IMG/VR virus record: IMGVR_UViG_3300037882_000695
Location: 1-55,756 of that record
Source of the DNA: a virus
Strand: one strand, 5' to 3'
DNA length: 55,756 bases
How positions within the stretch are numbered: the stretch's first letter is position 1; every line of letters begins with the position of its first letter. Positions 14,538 through 22,879 of the stretch are shown piece by piece. The position numbers and the translations under genes were made by a program. Below the pieces are notes generated by a model. The model saw nothing but the letters and a program-made list of their open reading frames with translations. It had not been told where the DNA came from and ran no database searches.

Positions 14538-15179
14538 TCAGTTCTTCGCCTTAACCGCACATGCCTCGCACATCGGCAACCCATCAGGAATGCACACAAC
14601 CGGCGCGCCGCAGTTCATACAACACGAGATATCCAGCCCGCCGCGAGTGATTGCCGCGTGGAGTTCTGTCAGGGCTGCTTGCGACTTGTCTCGCTGGATC
14701 TCCGCGTCGACAAGTTTGTTGACAGTCTCCAAGTCGCAGAGTTCCGACCCCATCACGTACATCAGGTACGGATCTTTGCCGGACTCTTTCATCGTTCCAA
14801 CCGTCAGCCCGCGAGACTTGAGGAAGTCGAGTTTCCGTGTTGCTTCATCCCGCTCGTTGACGAGCCTCGTAATCAGTTCTCGCGGCGATTCAGACCATAC
14901 TGGCACCTCGTTCGGCCATGCTGGCGATATCGCTTCGACGACCTCATCCCACACATTGTCTACCCCAGACGCGACCAGTGCCTTGATGTCGACAGACTTC
15001 GTTTCTTCAATCAGTTGATGCCATGCGTCGATGCGTAGGACTCGCCACGTTAAGCTCCGATAATGCACCCACGTTTGACAATCCGCGACTTGAATAAGTT
15101 CAACTCGTCGCCATGTTTCTGTATCTTCGGGATTGCCCCATACGCTGCCGACTGCTGGTATGTTTTGCTCGCTGCTCAT
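14538..15179 (-). CDS. hypothetical protein with C-terminal zinc ribbon
   Basis: A 213-aa protein. The first ~60 residues (GSVWGNPEDTETWRRVELIQV) resemble small SH3-like modules seen several times in this operon; the middle is a long charged helix (ITRLVNERDEATRKLDFLK); the C-terminus has CCMNCG and CEAC, a likely zinc ribbon. This combination suggests a nucleic-acid-binding adaptor. No family name can be given. Confidence 0.55.
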   Translation of the reverse strand: MSSEQNIPAVGSVWGNPEDTETWRRVELIQVADCQTWVHYRSLTWRVLRIDAWHQLIEETKSVDIKALVASGVDNVWDEVVEAISPAWPNEVPVWSESPRELITRLVNERDEATRKLDFLKSRGLTVGTMKESGKDPYLMYVMGSELCDLETVNKLVDAEIQRDKSQAALTELHAAITRGGLDISCCMNCGAPVVCIPDGLPMCEACAVKAKN

Positions 15180-15400
15180 GCCGTCTCCTTGCTTAGTCTT
15201 TCGCGAATGGCTGAAATTATTGAATTGATTTCCGTGATGATCTCTCGTTCGTGTGCAATGTGATCCTCAATTAGACACATGACTCCGTTGCAGACTCGCA
15301 CACACTCAAGGCTCGTTGTTGCCTCATCCTTGATCGCGTCCGCAACGACTGGACGAAGAAATGCAGACGCTGTGATTCTTCTGTCGAGTTCATCGCTCAT
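15176..15400 (-). CDS. hypothetical helical protein
   Basis: A 74-aa, all-helical acidic protein (MSDELDRRITASAFLRPVVADAI...). The ATG at 15400 overlaps the upstream stop and has GGGCGAG before it, favouring it over an in-frame start 21 codons earlier. Unknown function. Confidence 0.55.
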   Translation of the reverse strand: MSDELDRRITASAFLRPVVADAIKDEATTSLECVRVCNGVMCLIEDHIAHEREIITEINSIISAIRERLSKETA

Positions 15401-15645
15401 GTCGTCTCGCCCAGTGCTTTGGCAATCGCGGCACGAGCCTGTTCGCGAATCGCATCCAAGCAATCCAATTCCGTGATGCCATCGCAGGCTGCTGGATCAT
15501 GATTGGCGATGTTCTTCAACGCCCGGAACATCTCCTGCGCTGCGATAATCCGGTCTGAATTCTTAACGTCGAGCACAATAGCAATGACACGACCAGAGTC
15601 ATCGATGATCTCATTGCGATCGCCATCCGCAGGCAGCCATTCCAT
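15397..15645 (-). CDS. hypothetical protein
   Basis: An 82-aa protein. The N-terminal segment (DSGRVIAIVLDVKNSDRIIAAQEMFRAL) reads as two strands and a helix. It overlaps the upstream gene by about 130 bp in another frame, an unusually long overlap, and of the two frames in the shared segment this one looks more protein-like. It also contains two Cys residues in its second half. Confidence 0.55.
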   Translation of the reverse strand: MEWLPADGDRNEIIDDSGRVIAIVLDVKNSDRIIAAQEMFRALKNIANHDPAACDGITELDCLDAIREQARAAIAKALGETT

Positions 15646-15905
15646 TCGCTGACGAGTTGATCTTCTGATTTATCGGTGAGCCGGTTTTTCGTGTCCACCA
15701 GCGTCAACGACTCCCAGTTGTGATATCCGGGACCATACCCAACTTTCACGTATCTCGTGCCGCTCAAATCGGTCACAGATCCCGACAGTCCGTTTGGAAG
15801 TTGTACGGTGTCACCAATTCGAAACTGGTGTTCCATCGCGTATGAAATACCGCCAATTACAATCGAATCGTACTCACTCCGCATCACCGTCCTGCGTTCA
15901 CTCAC
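15516..15905 (-). CDS. SH3-like small protein, possibly frameshifted at its end
   Basis: A 129-aa frame from GTG 15905 (AAGGGG upstream). Residues 20-75 (HQFRIGDTVQLPNGLSGSV, RYVKVGYGPGYHNWESL) form a convincing KOW/SH3-like module for binding nucleic acid or protein. After about residue 85 the sequence runs through the next gene in a different frame and looks less natural (MAIAMRSSMTLVVSLLL). Either the genes truly overlap or a frameshift has replaced the original C-terminus. Confidence 0.5.
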   Translation of the reverse strand: MSERRTVMRSEYDSIVIGGISYAMEHQFRIGDTVQLPNGLSGSVTDLSGTRYVKVGYGPGYHNWESLTLVDTKNRLTDKSEDQLVSEWNGCLRMAIAMRSSMTLVVSLLLCSTLRIQTGLSQRRRCSGR

Positions 15906-15925
15906 GTTTCGCCCCTTCAAAAAAT

Positions 15926-16216
15926 CTACACAACAATCTCGCCGCGTTTATTCGCCCGGTCGCTGCCGACGAGAACGCACATGCGGCTTACGACCTCCAC
16001 GCCCTTGCTGTCGAACTTTGTTCCGCCGTCATCATCTGCCACGCCACACGAGAGAATCCCCATTCCATGGACATCAAGAATGCAGACGCCATCGGACTCG
16101 CGATTGTCGCTGAATGATTCCTTGTCGACAGCCACATATCGCCGTCCTTCACCTTGCTCGATCAATCGTCCGAGTCGCTTATGAAGCTGATTAACAGTGA
16201 ACCCTCGTGCTGACAT
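15926..16216 (-). CDS. hypothetical protein
   Basis: A 96-aa protein with an N-terminal helix (FTVNQLHKRLGRLIEQGEG) and a beta-rich remainder (YVAVDKESFSDN, DGVCILDVHGMGI). This arrangement is common among phage early proteins. The upstream gene ends 10 bp away. No function recognised. Confidence 0.55.
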   Translation of the reverse strand: MSARGFTVNQLHKRLGRLIEQGEGRRYVAVDKESFSDNRESDGVCILDVHGMGILSCGVADDDGGTKFDSKGVEVVSRMCVLVGSDRANKRGEIVV

Positions 16217-16226
16217 ATCGCCCCCT

Positions 16227-16469
16227 TCAAAAAAGTTCCCGTTGCGTTTCCGTCACTGGTTCAATCCGCTTGCTCAACCCCGCCTCTTCGCGGCCCTCAT
16301 CAGTCAGCCACAACCAGCCGATTAACGCTGATGCAATCTCCGCATCTGGTTCGAACAACCACCCAACATCGATATATCCTTGAACCTTGTCGATCAACTT
16401 TCGGTTGCTCAAATAGCCCTTGATAGTTCCTGGACATAGGCCGTTTTCGAAGTCGCGGAGCTCGATCAT
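16227..16469 (-). CDS. hypothetical protein
   Basis: An 80-aa protein starting MIELRDFENGLCPGTI; the ATG at 16469 overlaps the TGA of the pyrophosphohydrolase-like gene. The sequence includes a hydrophobic Trp-rich helix (ASALIGWLWLTDEGREEAGL), a layout reminiscent of small winged-helix domains. Function unknown. Confidence 0.55.
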   Translation of the reverse strand: MIELRDFENGLCPGTIKGYLSNRKLIDKVQGYIDVGWLFEPDAEIASALIGWLWLTDEGREEAGLSKRIEPVTETQRELF

Positions 16470-17020
16470 GGATTCACTCGCCCGGTACGCTGCAACACTT
16501 CCATCTGACCGATGAAATTCAGGTCGCACTTACTCACGCTGTTGGTGACTGAATCTCGAATTCGTGCATGATCTGGACCGACCCAACCGGGCGGTTTTTG
16601 GAACTTGCCGTAATCGTTCAACGTCGCCACGCCATTCGGGAACTTGCTGTCGTTCGCGCGGTTTACCTCGATGATGTGTGGCCGGTCTGGCACGCCGTAA
16701 GCCGCGAGAGTTCCTGTGCAGACGTAGATCGTGTCCACGCAGCCGTCGATGACCTGCTCAACTGCGGTATCCCAATCGTTCTGGATGTAGTCTGGTAGCG
16801 ACGTAAATACTGGCTTACCTCCGACTATGTAAAACTGGAAGCCGAGTCCGCTGATTGCCTCGGTTGCTTCCTCAAGAATTAACCTTGCTCGCAGGAATCG
16901 AACTTCCTCGGAAGGCGCGGTGTACGGCACACTTGGCAACGCCAGATTCGGCCTGACCTGCGCCGTGCATGTCATCGTGTACAAGTTGCTGACCATCGCA
17001 TTCGAAAAAAGCATGTTCAT
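16466..17020 (-). CDS. MazG-like nucleotide pyrophosphohydrolase
   Basis: A 184-aa protein. It has the metal-binding helices of the all-alpha NTP pyrophosphatase superfamily: EEVRFLRARLILEEATE (E-x-x-E-E pattern) and DGCVDTIYV, followed by the ANDSKF...YGKFQKPPGW tail typical of phage MazG/HisE-like enzymes. It probably hydrolyses (d)NTPs or alarmones to their monophosphates, adjusting nucleotide pools or ppGpp during infection. The ATG at 17020 overlaps the upstream stop and has GAGGCGAG before it. Confidence 0.75.
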   Translation of the reverse strand: MNMLFSNAMVSNLYTMTCTAQVRPNLALPSVPYTAPSEEVRFLRARLILEEATEAISGLGFQFYIVGGKPVFTSLPDYIQNDWDTAVEQVIDGCVDTIYVCTGTLAAYGVPDRPHIIEVNRANDSKFPNGVATLNDYGKFQKPPGWVGPDHARIRDSVTNSVSKCDLNFIGQMEVLQRTGRVNP

Positions 17021-17409
17021 TCGCTCGCCTCGCTGTTCTGTAGTAGTGCCAAACCCAAAAGATCCATCCGACCAAGGTTTCGTACTGGTTGCTGCTCCTG
17101 CCATTTACGCGGCGTCCCATCGAGATATGTTGCAGACGATGTTCCCACGACCTCGCACCAGTATTTTCGATCCGAGGACACTCGCACAGACACGCCAAAT
17201 TTCCCGACAGGCGTCACCGTGCATCGACGATTGCAAACCCCGCGACGGTTGTAACTGTCAAACAGGCGGAGCGAATTCAGATACTTTGTGGTCACAACAT
17301 CACCTTTGATGTCAGTGATTACAGATACCATGCGGCCCTCTGGAGCTTCGATGTCGTTAATGATGACGCAGTGACCGATTGCGATTTCACTGGCTGGCAA
17401 TGTGTTCAT
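17017..17409 (-). CDS. hypothetical protein
   Basis: A 130-aa protein with an SH3/KOW-like N-terminal half (IAIGHCVIINDIEAPEGRMVSVITDI) and further strands (RKYWCEVVGTS). Its start and stop overlap both neighbours (ATGA). It is the third small beta-barrel-like protein in this operon. Function unknown. Confidence 0.55.
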   Translation of the reverse strand: MNTLPASEIAIGHCVIINDIEAPEGRMVSVITDIKGDVVTTKYLNSLRLFDSYNRRGVCNRRCTVTPVGKFGVSVRVSSDRKYWCEVVGTSSATYLDGTPRKWQEQQPVRNLGRMDLLGLALLQNSEASE

Positions 17410-17780
17410 TCTCCCGCCCCCGTTCGTTCTAGATCTGCCCGAAACAACTCAGTCTCGCGGCATTCCCATCGTTTGTTTTTTGCCTGCTTCCAGCCGTGGA
17501 CGATGATTCGACAACCAGCATCAAGCCACTGCTTCGCACGCGGTTCGCTTTTGATCTTCGTAATTCGCGCCGCCATGTTTGTTGCCGATGTAGACTGAAT
17601 TCCCATCAGCGAACCGTTGCCCATTGCCACCAGGTCGATGAACCCGAACAGGTCTTGCCGCACTTTCGCGAACTGGTTCCACCGCTCGACAACTTGCACT
17701 GTCAGCCCCTGTTTTCGGCACAAGTCCATCGTGCGTTTCGTCGGACTGGTCGATGATTTCTTTTTCGGCTTTTCGGTCAT
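17406..17780 (-). CDS. PD-(D/E)XK-type nuclease (Holliday-junction-resolvase-like)
   Basis: A 124-aa protein. After a basic N-terminus come DLFGFIDLVAMG and, one strand later, MGIQSTSATN, then AARITKIKSEPRAKQWL, IIVHGWKQ and a final WECRETEL strand. This is the layout of small phage PD-(D/E)XK nucleases, with the Asp in FIDL and the Gln in place of the usual Glu before the hydrophobic strand. It may resolve recombination intermediates for the RecT/YqaJ system or trim DNA before packaging. Confidence 0.65.
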   Translation of the reverse strand: MTEKPKKKSSTSPTKRTMDLCRKQGLTVQVVERWNQFAKVRQDLFGFIDLVAMGNGSLMGIQSTSATNMAARITKIKSEPRAKQWLDAGCRIIVHGWKQAKNKRWECRETELFRADLERTGAGE

Positions 17781-17905
17781 TTACTCCCCTTCACCAGATA
17801 CAGCCTCGACGTTTTGCCAGTCTGCGAACAATGCGACGGAATCCAGGCTTTCGACGATTGACGTTTGACGATCTTGCGGCACTTGTTGCAGCGGTAGTCG
17901 TTCAT
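17777..17905 (-). CDS. 42-aa zinc-knuckle-like protein
   Basis: ATG at 17905 to TGA at 17777, whose TGA overlaps the ATG of the nuclease gene. The peptide has CNKC near its start, a later HC, and many Lys/Arg, suggesting a single nucleic-acid-binding zinc site. It overlaps the upstream gene by 4 bp. The tight coupling on both sides supports it as a real gene. Confidence 0.6.
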   Translation of the reverse strand: MNDYRCNKCRKIVKRQSSKAWIPSHCSQTGKTSRLYLVKGSK

Positions 17906-18219
17906 GGTTTCTCATCCAGAATCGCGACGATGCGACGCAGTTGGTCTGCTGTCAGCGTTGCCATCGATTTTGATCTTCGCTGAATAGTCTCCAGCATGTC
18001 CGCTCTGTCAGATGCTTCACGGATTTCTGCCGTCACCCGTGTCGCCTCGTACGGCCCCCATTTTTGCGGTCCGCGAATCCTCAAGTTCGGATCAAGCGTG
18101 TACAAATCACCGCACTTGATTCTGCCAGATGGTGTAATCGCTGTGACCTTGCAAATGTGCCAGTCGCGACTGTATCCACCACGGAATGCCAGTTCGTCGC
18201 CAACCTTGATTTCGCTCAT
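17902..18219 (-). CDS. hypothetical protein
   Basis: A 105-aa protein starting MSEIKVGDELAFRGG; the ATG at 18219 overlaps the preceding TGA. It has SH3-like strands (KVGDELAFRGGYSRDWHICKVTAI), a second strand pair, and a C-terminal amphipathic helix (TLTADQLRRIVAIL). Probably binds nucleic acid or a protein partner. Function unknown. Confidence 0.55.
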   Translation of the reverse strand: MSEIKVGDELAFRGGYSRDWHICKVTAITPSGRIKCGDLYTLDPNLRIRGPQKWGPYEATRVTAEIREASDRADMLETIQRRSKSMATLTADQLRRIVAILDEKP

Positions 18220-18548
18220 CGTGCCGCCCCCGTTTCCGTCATCGCATGCCAGCACTCGTTGAAATGTTCCTGCAAGTCGTTGCGAATACCACGCTCGGTG
18301 TCTGATTCGAATCTTGCATGGCACTCACCGATGACGTAGCCGACATATTGACGTTCGCGTTTTTTCGGGAAGTGGTATCGATACTCGCCGAGAACGGTTT
18401 GGCATGTTTGAACGCCGAATTCATCGCTGTTGTCGAATTCCAATTCCTTCGGCCTCGGAACCGCAGCACGCAATTCAGCAAACATCGATTTCACTCGCTC
18501 GCTTCCGCTATCAACGAGTTGCTCTAGTTGGTCGATTAGGTCGTTCAT
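18216..18548 (-). CDS. hypothetical protein
   Basis: A 110-aa acidic protein, helical at both ends (MNDLIDQLEQLVDSGSERV and DLQEHFNECWHAM) with a short beta region between. Overlaps both neighbours by 4 bp. No known domain. Confidence 0.55.
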   Translation of the reverse strand: MNDLIDQLEQLVDSGSERVKSMFAELRAAVPRPKELEFDNSDEFGVQTCQTVLGEYRYHFPKKRERQYVGYVIGECHARFESDTERGIRNDLQEHFNECWHAMTETGAAR

Positions 18549-18862
18549 GATTCACCTTCAACTTCCGCTTCACCAAGTTGCATCGATTCGTCAGCCTCGT
18601 CTTCTGCGATCAAGTCTTCGGCTCGCAGATCTGCCATTTCGAAATCAAGTTTCTGGCCGACGCGACACATCAACGAGCCTTCGAAGATGTTCACGAATGT
18701 CTCAAGCCAGACTTCTGTTTCATGGTCGTATTGTTGTTGGTCGCGATTTGCCGCGTCCACGATGTCGACGCCGATTTCGTGGTATGTCCGTTCGTTGCTA
18801 TGGACGATTTTGTCCATCAGTTGAAAAAACCGCGTCCATTCCGCCTTCGTCAATTGGCTCAT
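18545..18862 (-). CDS. hypothetical acidic protein
   Basis: A 105-aa protein starting MSQLTKAEWTRFF; the ATG at 18862 has AAAGGGGAG upstream. It is helical, with a strongly acidic C-terminal quarter (EDLIAEDEADESMQLGEAE). Such acidic small proteins in phage early operons often mimic DNA, but this is only composition-based. Confidence 0.5.
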   Translation of the reverse strand: MSQLTKAEWTRFFQLMDKIVHSNERTYHEIGVDIVDAANRDQQQYDHETEVWLETFVNIFEGSLMCRVGQKLDFEMADLRAEDLIAEDEADESMQLGEAEVEGES

Positions 18863-18872
18863 CACTCCCCTT

Positions 18873-18932
18873 TCACTTAACACGATCTTTCAGCCCGATT
18901 TTCCGCTGGTCCGCGCCAGCTTGTTGAATCAC
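18873..18932 (-). CDS. possible 19-aa peptide
   Basis: GTG at 18932 overlaps the stop of the helicase-loader gene and is followed by 19 codons (IQQAGADQRKIGLKDRVK after the start). The frame looks coding and ends just before the ribosome-binding site of the next gene. It may be a real peptide or a leftover of a longer helicase-loader tail. Confidence 0.3.
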   Translation of the reverse strand: MIQQAGADQRKIGLKDRVK

Positions 18933-19633
18933 TTCACTATTCCGGTTGGCTGCCTGTGGGATTTCCATCCTGCTGTTGAGACAACGAGAGCATCTGAAAC
19001 GAGGCGATCTACTAGCTGTGCACCCATCTTTGAGCACAAATCAGCCTCGCTTGTGGCGTTTGCTGTAATCATCGTCGTTTGCATCCGGCGATACCTGGAG
19101 TCGATGATCTGCCACAAAATTCCTTGCTGGTAGTCGCTTAGCTTTCCGTCCTGCGGCGATGGGTCAGACACAAGCAGAATTGACGGAGAAATCAACTGCC
19201 GAATGCGATGCCCCTCCGACTCATCGTTTCCGATTCGATCACGGAATTCCGAAAACAACGATTGACCGTCAACCCAATCAATAGTCGTTGTCAGTGTTTT
19301 CAGGCACTGGCGAATTGTCGCAATCGCAAGATGGTCTTTTCCGGTTCCGCGCGGACCGATGAACATGACGCCCTTCCCGGACTCCTTTTGAAACGATGCT
19401 CCAAACTCACGCAACGCTTCGACTATCGCCAACTGCTTTTGGTCAACAGCCGTGAAGTTTTCGAATGAGCATGCCTCATAGCGTTTTCCGATTTTTTGAG
19501 CGAACCGGTTCCATGTTTCGGATTTTCGCCGAGACTCCATTTCCGCTTCATTTGGCTTTCGCGCGGTTCCGTCAGAGTTTTGAATCTTCATGTTCGCGAT
19601 CAACGCATCGATCGGTAGCGGTTGAACATTCAC
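18929..19633 (-). CDS. dnaC: DnaC-like helicase loader (AAA+ ATPase)
   Basis: A 234-aa protein starting at GTG 19633 with AAAGGTGG upstream. Walker A is GPRGTGKD (about residues 93-100), where the usual Ser/Thr after Lys is Asp; Walker B is ILLVSDP. The C-terminal RLVSDALVVSTAGWKSHR carries the Arg residues of DnaC/IstB-type loaders. It should load the host replicative helicase at the phage origin, together with the DUF1376 protein encoded just upstream. The Asp in Walker A is odd but the rest of the motif is intact. Confidence 0.8.
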   Translation of the reverse strand: MNVQPLPIDALIANMKIQNSDGTARKPNEAEMESRRKSETWNRFAQKIGKRYEACSFENFTAVDQKQLAIVEALREFGASFQKESGKGVMFIGPRGTGKDHLAIATIRQCLKTLTTTIDWVDGQSLFSEFRDRIGNDESEGHRIRQLISPSILLVSDPSPQDGKLSDYQQGILWQIIDSRYRRMQTTMITANATSEADLCSKMGAQLVDRLVSDALVVSTAGWKSHRQPTGIVK

Positions 19634-19646
19634 GATTTACCACCTT

Positions 19647-20528
19647 TCAGAATCTGTTGTCATCACCCGCTGTAACTTGTCCAGCACCAACTGAAATTCG
19701 CTTGCTGTCACCGTTCGATTTCATCCACGCGACAGGATCATCGTCGTATCTTCCAGACTTGAGCCATTTCGCTGGTGCTGGCCTGAAGTCAGATCCACCA
19801 ACCGGAACGCCACCCGCTGGCGAGTCGCGATAATCTCCAGTTCGCTGTAGTAGCCACGCCGTCGCTTTTGGCTCATCCCATCCGCGAGCCGCCTGAATCG
19901 CCATGATTGCCGCCTGCCATGCCTCCCATGCGTCGTTCTTTCCCGTCCTGACTGGATACGTCGCCCACCACGCTTCGAATTCCTTTGATGGTCCTGGTAG
20001 CCACGATCCCCCAAATGTTGGATCAAATGGGATATCAGAAGGATTTATCTCTTTCTCCGAAGGTGAAGATGAAGTTGAAAACGAAGAAGAAGAAGAAGGG
20101 TTGAATTCCGTTGGCGTGTTCGTTGCAACGGAATCGCAACGAGAATCCAACGGTCGTTGAACGGTCGTTGAACGGTCGTTGGAATTCCGTTGACGTTTCG
20201 TTGCCGAAATTCGACCGGCTTCAGATGCCTGATGTCGCCTTTCTAGCTGCTTTTCGCGTTCTTTTTCTAATCGAGGGTTTAAAAGTTGAGTCGCGTCATT
20301 TGATGGCACAAAAAACGTCTTCAAAACATCCGCCACGTCTTTTAGTTTTGCGTCCCTCTTGCAACTGAGCAGAGCTTGCTTTGGATCTGATGGAACCGAT
20401 CCTTCTCGCCAGCAATAACAGAGCAAACGAATGTAGATTCCTTCCTGTGCCGACGTGAGGAATTGCACCTTTGCGTCGGCCAGATAATCCGCTGGATAGA
20501 ACTGGAATGCGGGCGACTTTTCAGCCAT
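19647..20528 (-). CDS. DUF1376-type replication protein
   Basis: A 293-aa protein. The first 60 residues (AFQFYPADYLADAKV, EGIYIRLLCYCWREGSVP) match the DUF1376 domain found at the start of phage replication initiators and primosome proteins; a winged-helix fold is expected. A basic Arg/Ser/Thr-rich linker with an Asn/Arg stretch and a poly-Ser tract follows, then a C-terminal domain (WWATYPVRTGKNDAWEAW). Together with the downstream DnaC-like loader it forms the replication module. Confidence 0.75.
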   Translation of the reverse strand: MAEKSPAFQFYPADYLADAKVQFLTSAQEGIYIRLLCYCWREGSVPSDPKQALLSCKRDAKLKDVADVLKTFFVPSNDATQLLNPRLEKEREKQLERRHQASEAGRISATKRQRNSNDRSTTVQRPLDSRCDSVATNTPTEFNPSSSSSFSTSSSPSEKEINPSDIPFDPTFGGSWLPGPSKEFEAWWATYPVRTGKNDAWEAWQAAIMAIQAARGWDEPKATAWLLQRTGDYRDSPAGGVPVGGSDFRPAPAKWLKSGRYDDDPVAWMKSNGDSKRISVGAGQVTAGDDNRF

Positions 20529-21147
20529 TGAACGCGACCCCGCTCACGAGATGTCGAGTCAACCTTGCCGATGCCTTTTTATGGCATGGCACACATAGCG
20601 TCCTGTAGTTGTCCAGTCCACACATACCGCCACCAAGCACAACGGGAACGATATGATCTGCTTCCCACAGCTTTTCGTTGCGGTTCCATCTGCGAGCAAC
20701 AAGGTGATCCCACAGTAACTCGCGACTGGAATAAGGAATCGATGCCAGCAATCTTTTCAGGCGGGCGCAATCGACGCGACAATCGGCACACACCTCGCGG
20801 TCACGATTCTCAATCGCTTTCAGCGGGTTGATTCGCAGACTGTATTCTTCAAAGCATGACTTGCTGCACCACGATGACCTGCGTGGCGGGCATTTCGTAC
20901 CGCACCAGGTGCAATATCCGTGTTCTCGACCGAGAACGCGAAACAACTCCATTGAGAACACAAACCGCTTCTTTGGCTTGTTGGCCGCAATCCATTCGGC
21001 AGCGTGCATGAAATAGCCCCAGTGAAGGTGCGTGCGGTTGATTACTCCGCTTGTCCATGTGCGTGATTCGAGAAACGCGCAAAGGACGCTTGCACCCACA
21101 CTGGGGCCACTCGAATCATTACGGGTAATCACTCCCGATGCAACCAT
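20521..21147 (-). CDS. HNH endonuclease
   Basis: A 208-aa protein. The ATG at 21147 has GAGGTG upstream, better than the ATG 15 codons earlier. Two Cys pairs (CTWCGTKCPP, CSKSC) precede the HNH motif: WEADHIVPVVLGGG, then LDNYRTLCVPCHKK. Free-standing HNH enzymes of this type either act as homing nucleases or assist packaging; here the gene lies inside the replication operon, so a mobile homing origin is plausible. It overlaps the next gene by 8 bp. Confidence 0.75.
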   Translation of the reverse strand: MVASGVITRNDSSGPSVGASVLCAFLESRTWTSGVINRTHLHWGYFMHAAEWIAANKPKKRFVFSMELFRVLGREHGYCTWCGTKCPPRRSSWCSKSCFEEYSLRINPLKAIENRDREVCADCRVDCARLKRLLASIPYSSRELLWDHLVARRWNRNEKLWEADHIVPVVLGGGMCGLDNYRTLCVPCHKKASARLTRHLVSGVAFNG

Positions 21148-21248
21148 TATCACCTCGCCACCCGCAAAAGGGAATGCTAAATATCGCGCCACTTTCGGAA
21201 CATTTTCGGACTAGTCGCAAGTTGTTCTGCGAGGCTTAGTTGTGCGAA

Positions 21249-22598
21249 CTAAAACAATTCTCCGCGAGCGTCCGCCTCTCGTTTATCTGCGTTCCACTCT
21301 GGTCGTTGTCGCCGTTTTTCCATCAACTTCAGGTATCGCTCATACGATCCTGTTTTGTGCTGAGAGAACCCGATTGTCTTGCACCAATAATCGTTACGCA
21401 AAATGCACTTGCACATACGCCGCCACGATGGCGCTAGCTCTTTCGATTCCAGTGCTGGATCAACAAAATCCGGGATGCCTTTTTCGTACCCGCGATCCAT
21501 CCACCATTTGCGGTAAACGTCGAACTTCGCCTGGAAATGCTCCGACATCTTTTTCGGGAGAGTCTTGAGCAGCATTTCTGTGAATGATCTCCATGTATGA
21601 TTCGGCGGAAGCGATATGCTTTGGTATCCGGTCATGTTTCCGGTTTCTTGCACATACATTGCGCCGGAATTCGCACCTTGGACGCGAGCCACAACACGCC
21701 CCCACGTCATCGGCTCAATGAGCTGATACAGCCACAGGCCGCGACGCTGATCGTCTCCGTACGGCTCGCAGATTCGCATCTGGTGAATCGTAAGACCTGC
21801 CTTGTGCATCATGTCGTAAAGCTTGTTGTACGGCAGGTGCGGATTCTTGGCCTGATACACCCAATCGTCGGACGTGGCCCAATCGTAAATTGGATAAAAG
21901 TTGTAAACCTCATCGACGATCAGTGTCGTGTATTGCCAGTTGTTCAATCGCGTCTTGTTTTTGTAGGCAATTGTGCGGAAACGATTTAGGCTTTCGTCAC
22001 ATCGAATCCCTACGAAACACGCGCATCGCTTGCCCTGTGCGTACCATGCTCCGAATTCTGGTACGAAATCCTCGAACTCCATTCCATCGACGTACCAATC
22101 CCAAGTTTTCGTGTCGGTAATTGCCCACGATGGAGGCTGGCGAACCCACATTTTCTTTTTGTCGGGAGACCAGCATTCCCACTTTGGCTCAAACACAGAG
22201 ACTGCGTTTCTCAGTCCGATTGGCAGGCAAACCCAATACCATTCAGTGATGTCCAGGTACATTTCACGCATTCGCGTTGCGTGCTCTATAGTGAGCGTGT
22301 ATTGAGCCTCCAAATCGATCAACAACACGCCAAATTTGCGGCCACGCTTGCGAGCCTCCTGCGCCACAAGGTGTAGCATGACGGTTGAGTCTTTCCCCGC
22401 TGAAAAGCTCAGGTAAACCCGCTCGCACGAATCAAATGCGTTCGCAATTCTCTGTCTTGCCGCGTCTAAAACAGAAATCCCGATGGGACGCTTTTTGGCA
22501 GATAGTTCCCGCCCCTCAAATTCAAAATTGCCTTCCGCCGTGCGATGTCGGCTATCTTGTTCGCTTCCGCCTGCTGCAATATCGTTAGTTGATTCCAT
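21249..22598 (-). CDS. PAPS-reductase-like (IbrA/DUF3440) ATP-pyrophosphatase
   Basis: A 449-aa protein. The PP-loop SFSAGKDS lies at about residues 64-71, with the conserved strand LLIDLEAQY behind it and a long C-terminal region (GIRCDESLNR, PIYDWATSDDWVY, HLPYNKLYDMMHKAGL). This is the pattern of IbrA/YbdN-type relatives of phosphoadenosine phosphosulfate reductase and of DndC. The only ATG lies inside the upstream gene, giving a 133-bp overlap. With the ParB-like gene at 22.9-23.6 kb it forms an IbrA/IbrB-like pair. Suspected role: adding or removing sulfur on a nucleic acid or another ATP-dependent modification. Confidence 0.75.
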   Translation of the reverse strand: MESTNDIAAGGSEQDSRHRTAEGNFEFEGRELSAKKRPIGISVLDAARQRIANAFDSCERVYLSFSAGKDSTVMLHLVAQEARKRGRKFGVLLIDLEAQYTLTIEHATRMREMYLDITEWYWVCLPIGLRNAVSVFEPKWECWSPDKKKMWVRQPPSWAITDTKTWDWYVDGMEFEDFVPEFGAWYAQGKRCACFVGIRCDESLNRFRTIAYKNKTRLNNWQYTTLIVDEVYNFYPIYDWATSDDWVYQAKNPHLPYNKLYDMMHKAGLTIHQMRICEPYGDDQRRGLWLYQLIEPMTWGRVVARVQGANSGAMYVQETGNMTGYQSISLPPNHTWRSFTEMLLKTLPKKMSEHFQAKFDVYRKWWMDRGYEKGIPDFVDPALESKELAPSWRRMCKCILRNDYWCKTIGFSQHKTGSYERYLKLMEKRRQRPEWNADKREADARGELF

Positions 22599-22879
22599 GC
22601 CTCTGTCGTCTCCCGCTCATTGGCCCCGCAATCCAGGCAACACGCTGCTCGCCCGAAATACGATTGATGGTTCTTTTGTTGGTTTGTGATACTGATGGCC
22701 ACTGATACTCGCCATGTGTCGATCACAGCGTCACACAGTTGCGCGAACAGCAATTGGTTTCCGAGTATCATCGCCGCTCTGCTCACCTTGGATTCGTCTC
22801 GCTCATTCGCATACATCCCCGCCGAATTGCACTCCCACAAATCGTGGTGTGCAAACGCCTGATCATTTCTCCACACCAT
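22466..22879 (-). CDS. hypothetical protein between the ParB-like and PAPS-reductase-like genes
   Basis: A 137-aa protein (start about 22879). It contains CCLDCG and many helical residues (AWNQLTILQQAEANKIADIARRKAIL). It overlaps the end of the ParB-like gene by 17 bp and runs 133 bp into the PAPS-reductase-like gene in another frame. Both overlapping frames look like genuine protein. It is probably a third component of the same module; function unknown. Confidence 0.55.
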   Translation of the reverse strand: MVWRNDQAFAHHDLWECNSAGMYANERDESKVSRAAMILGNQLLFAQLCDAVIDTWRVSVAISITNQQKNHQSYFGRAACCLDCGANERETTEAWNQLTILQQAEANKIADIARRKAILNLRGGNYLPKSVPSGFLF

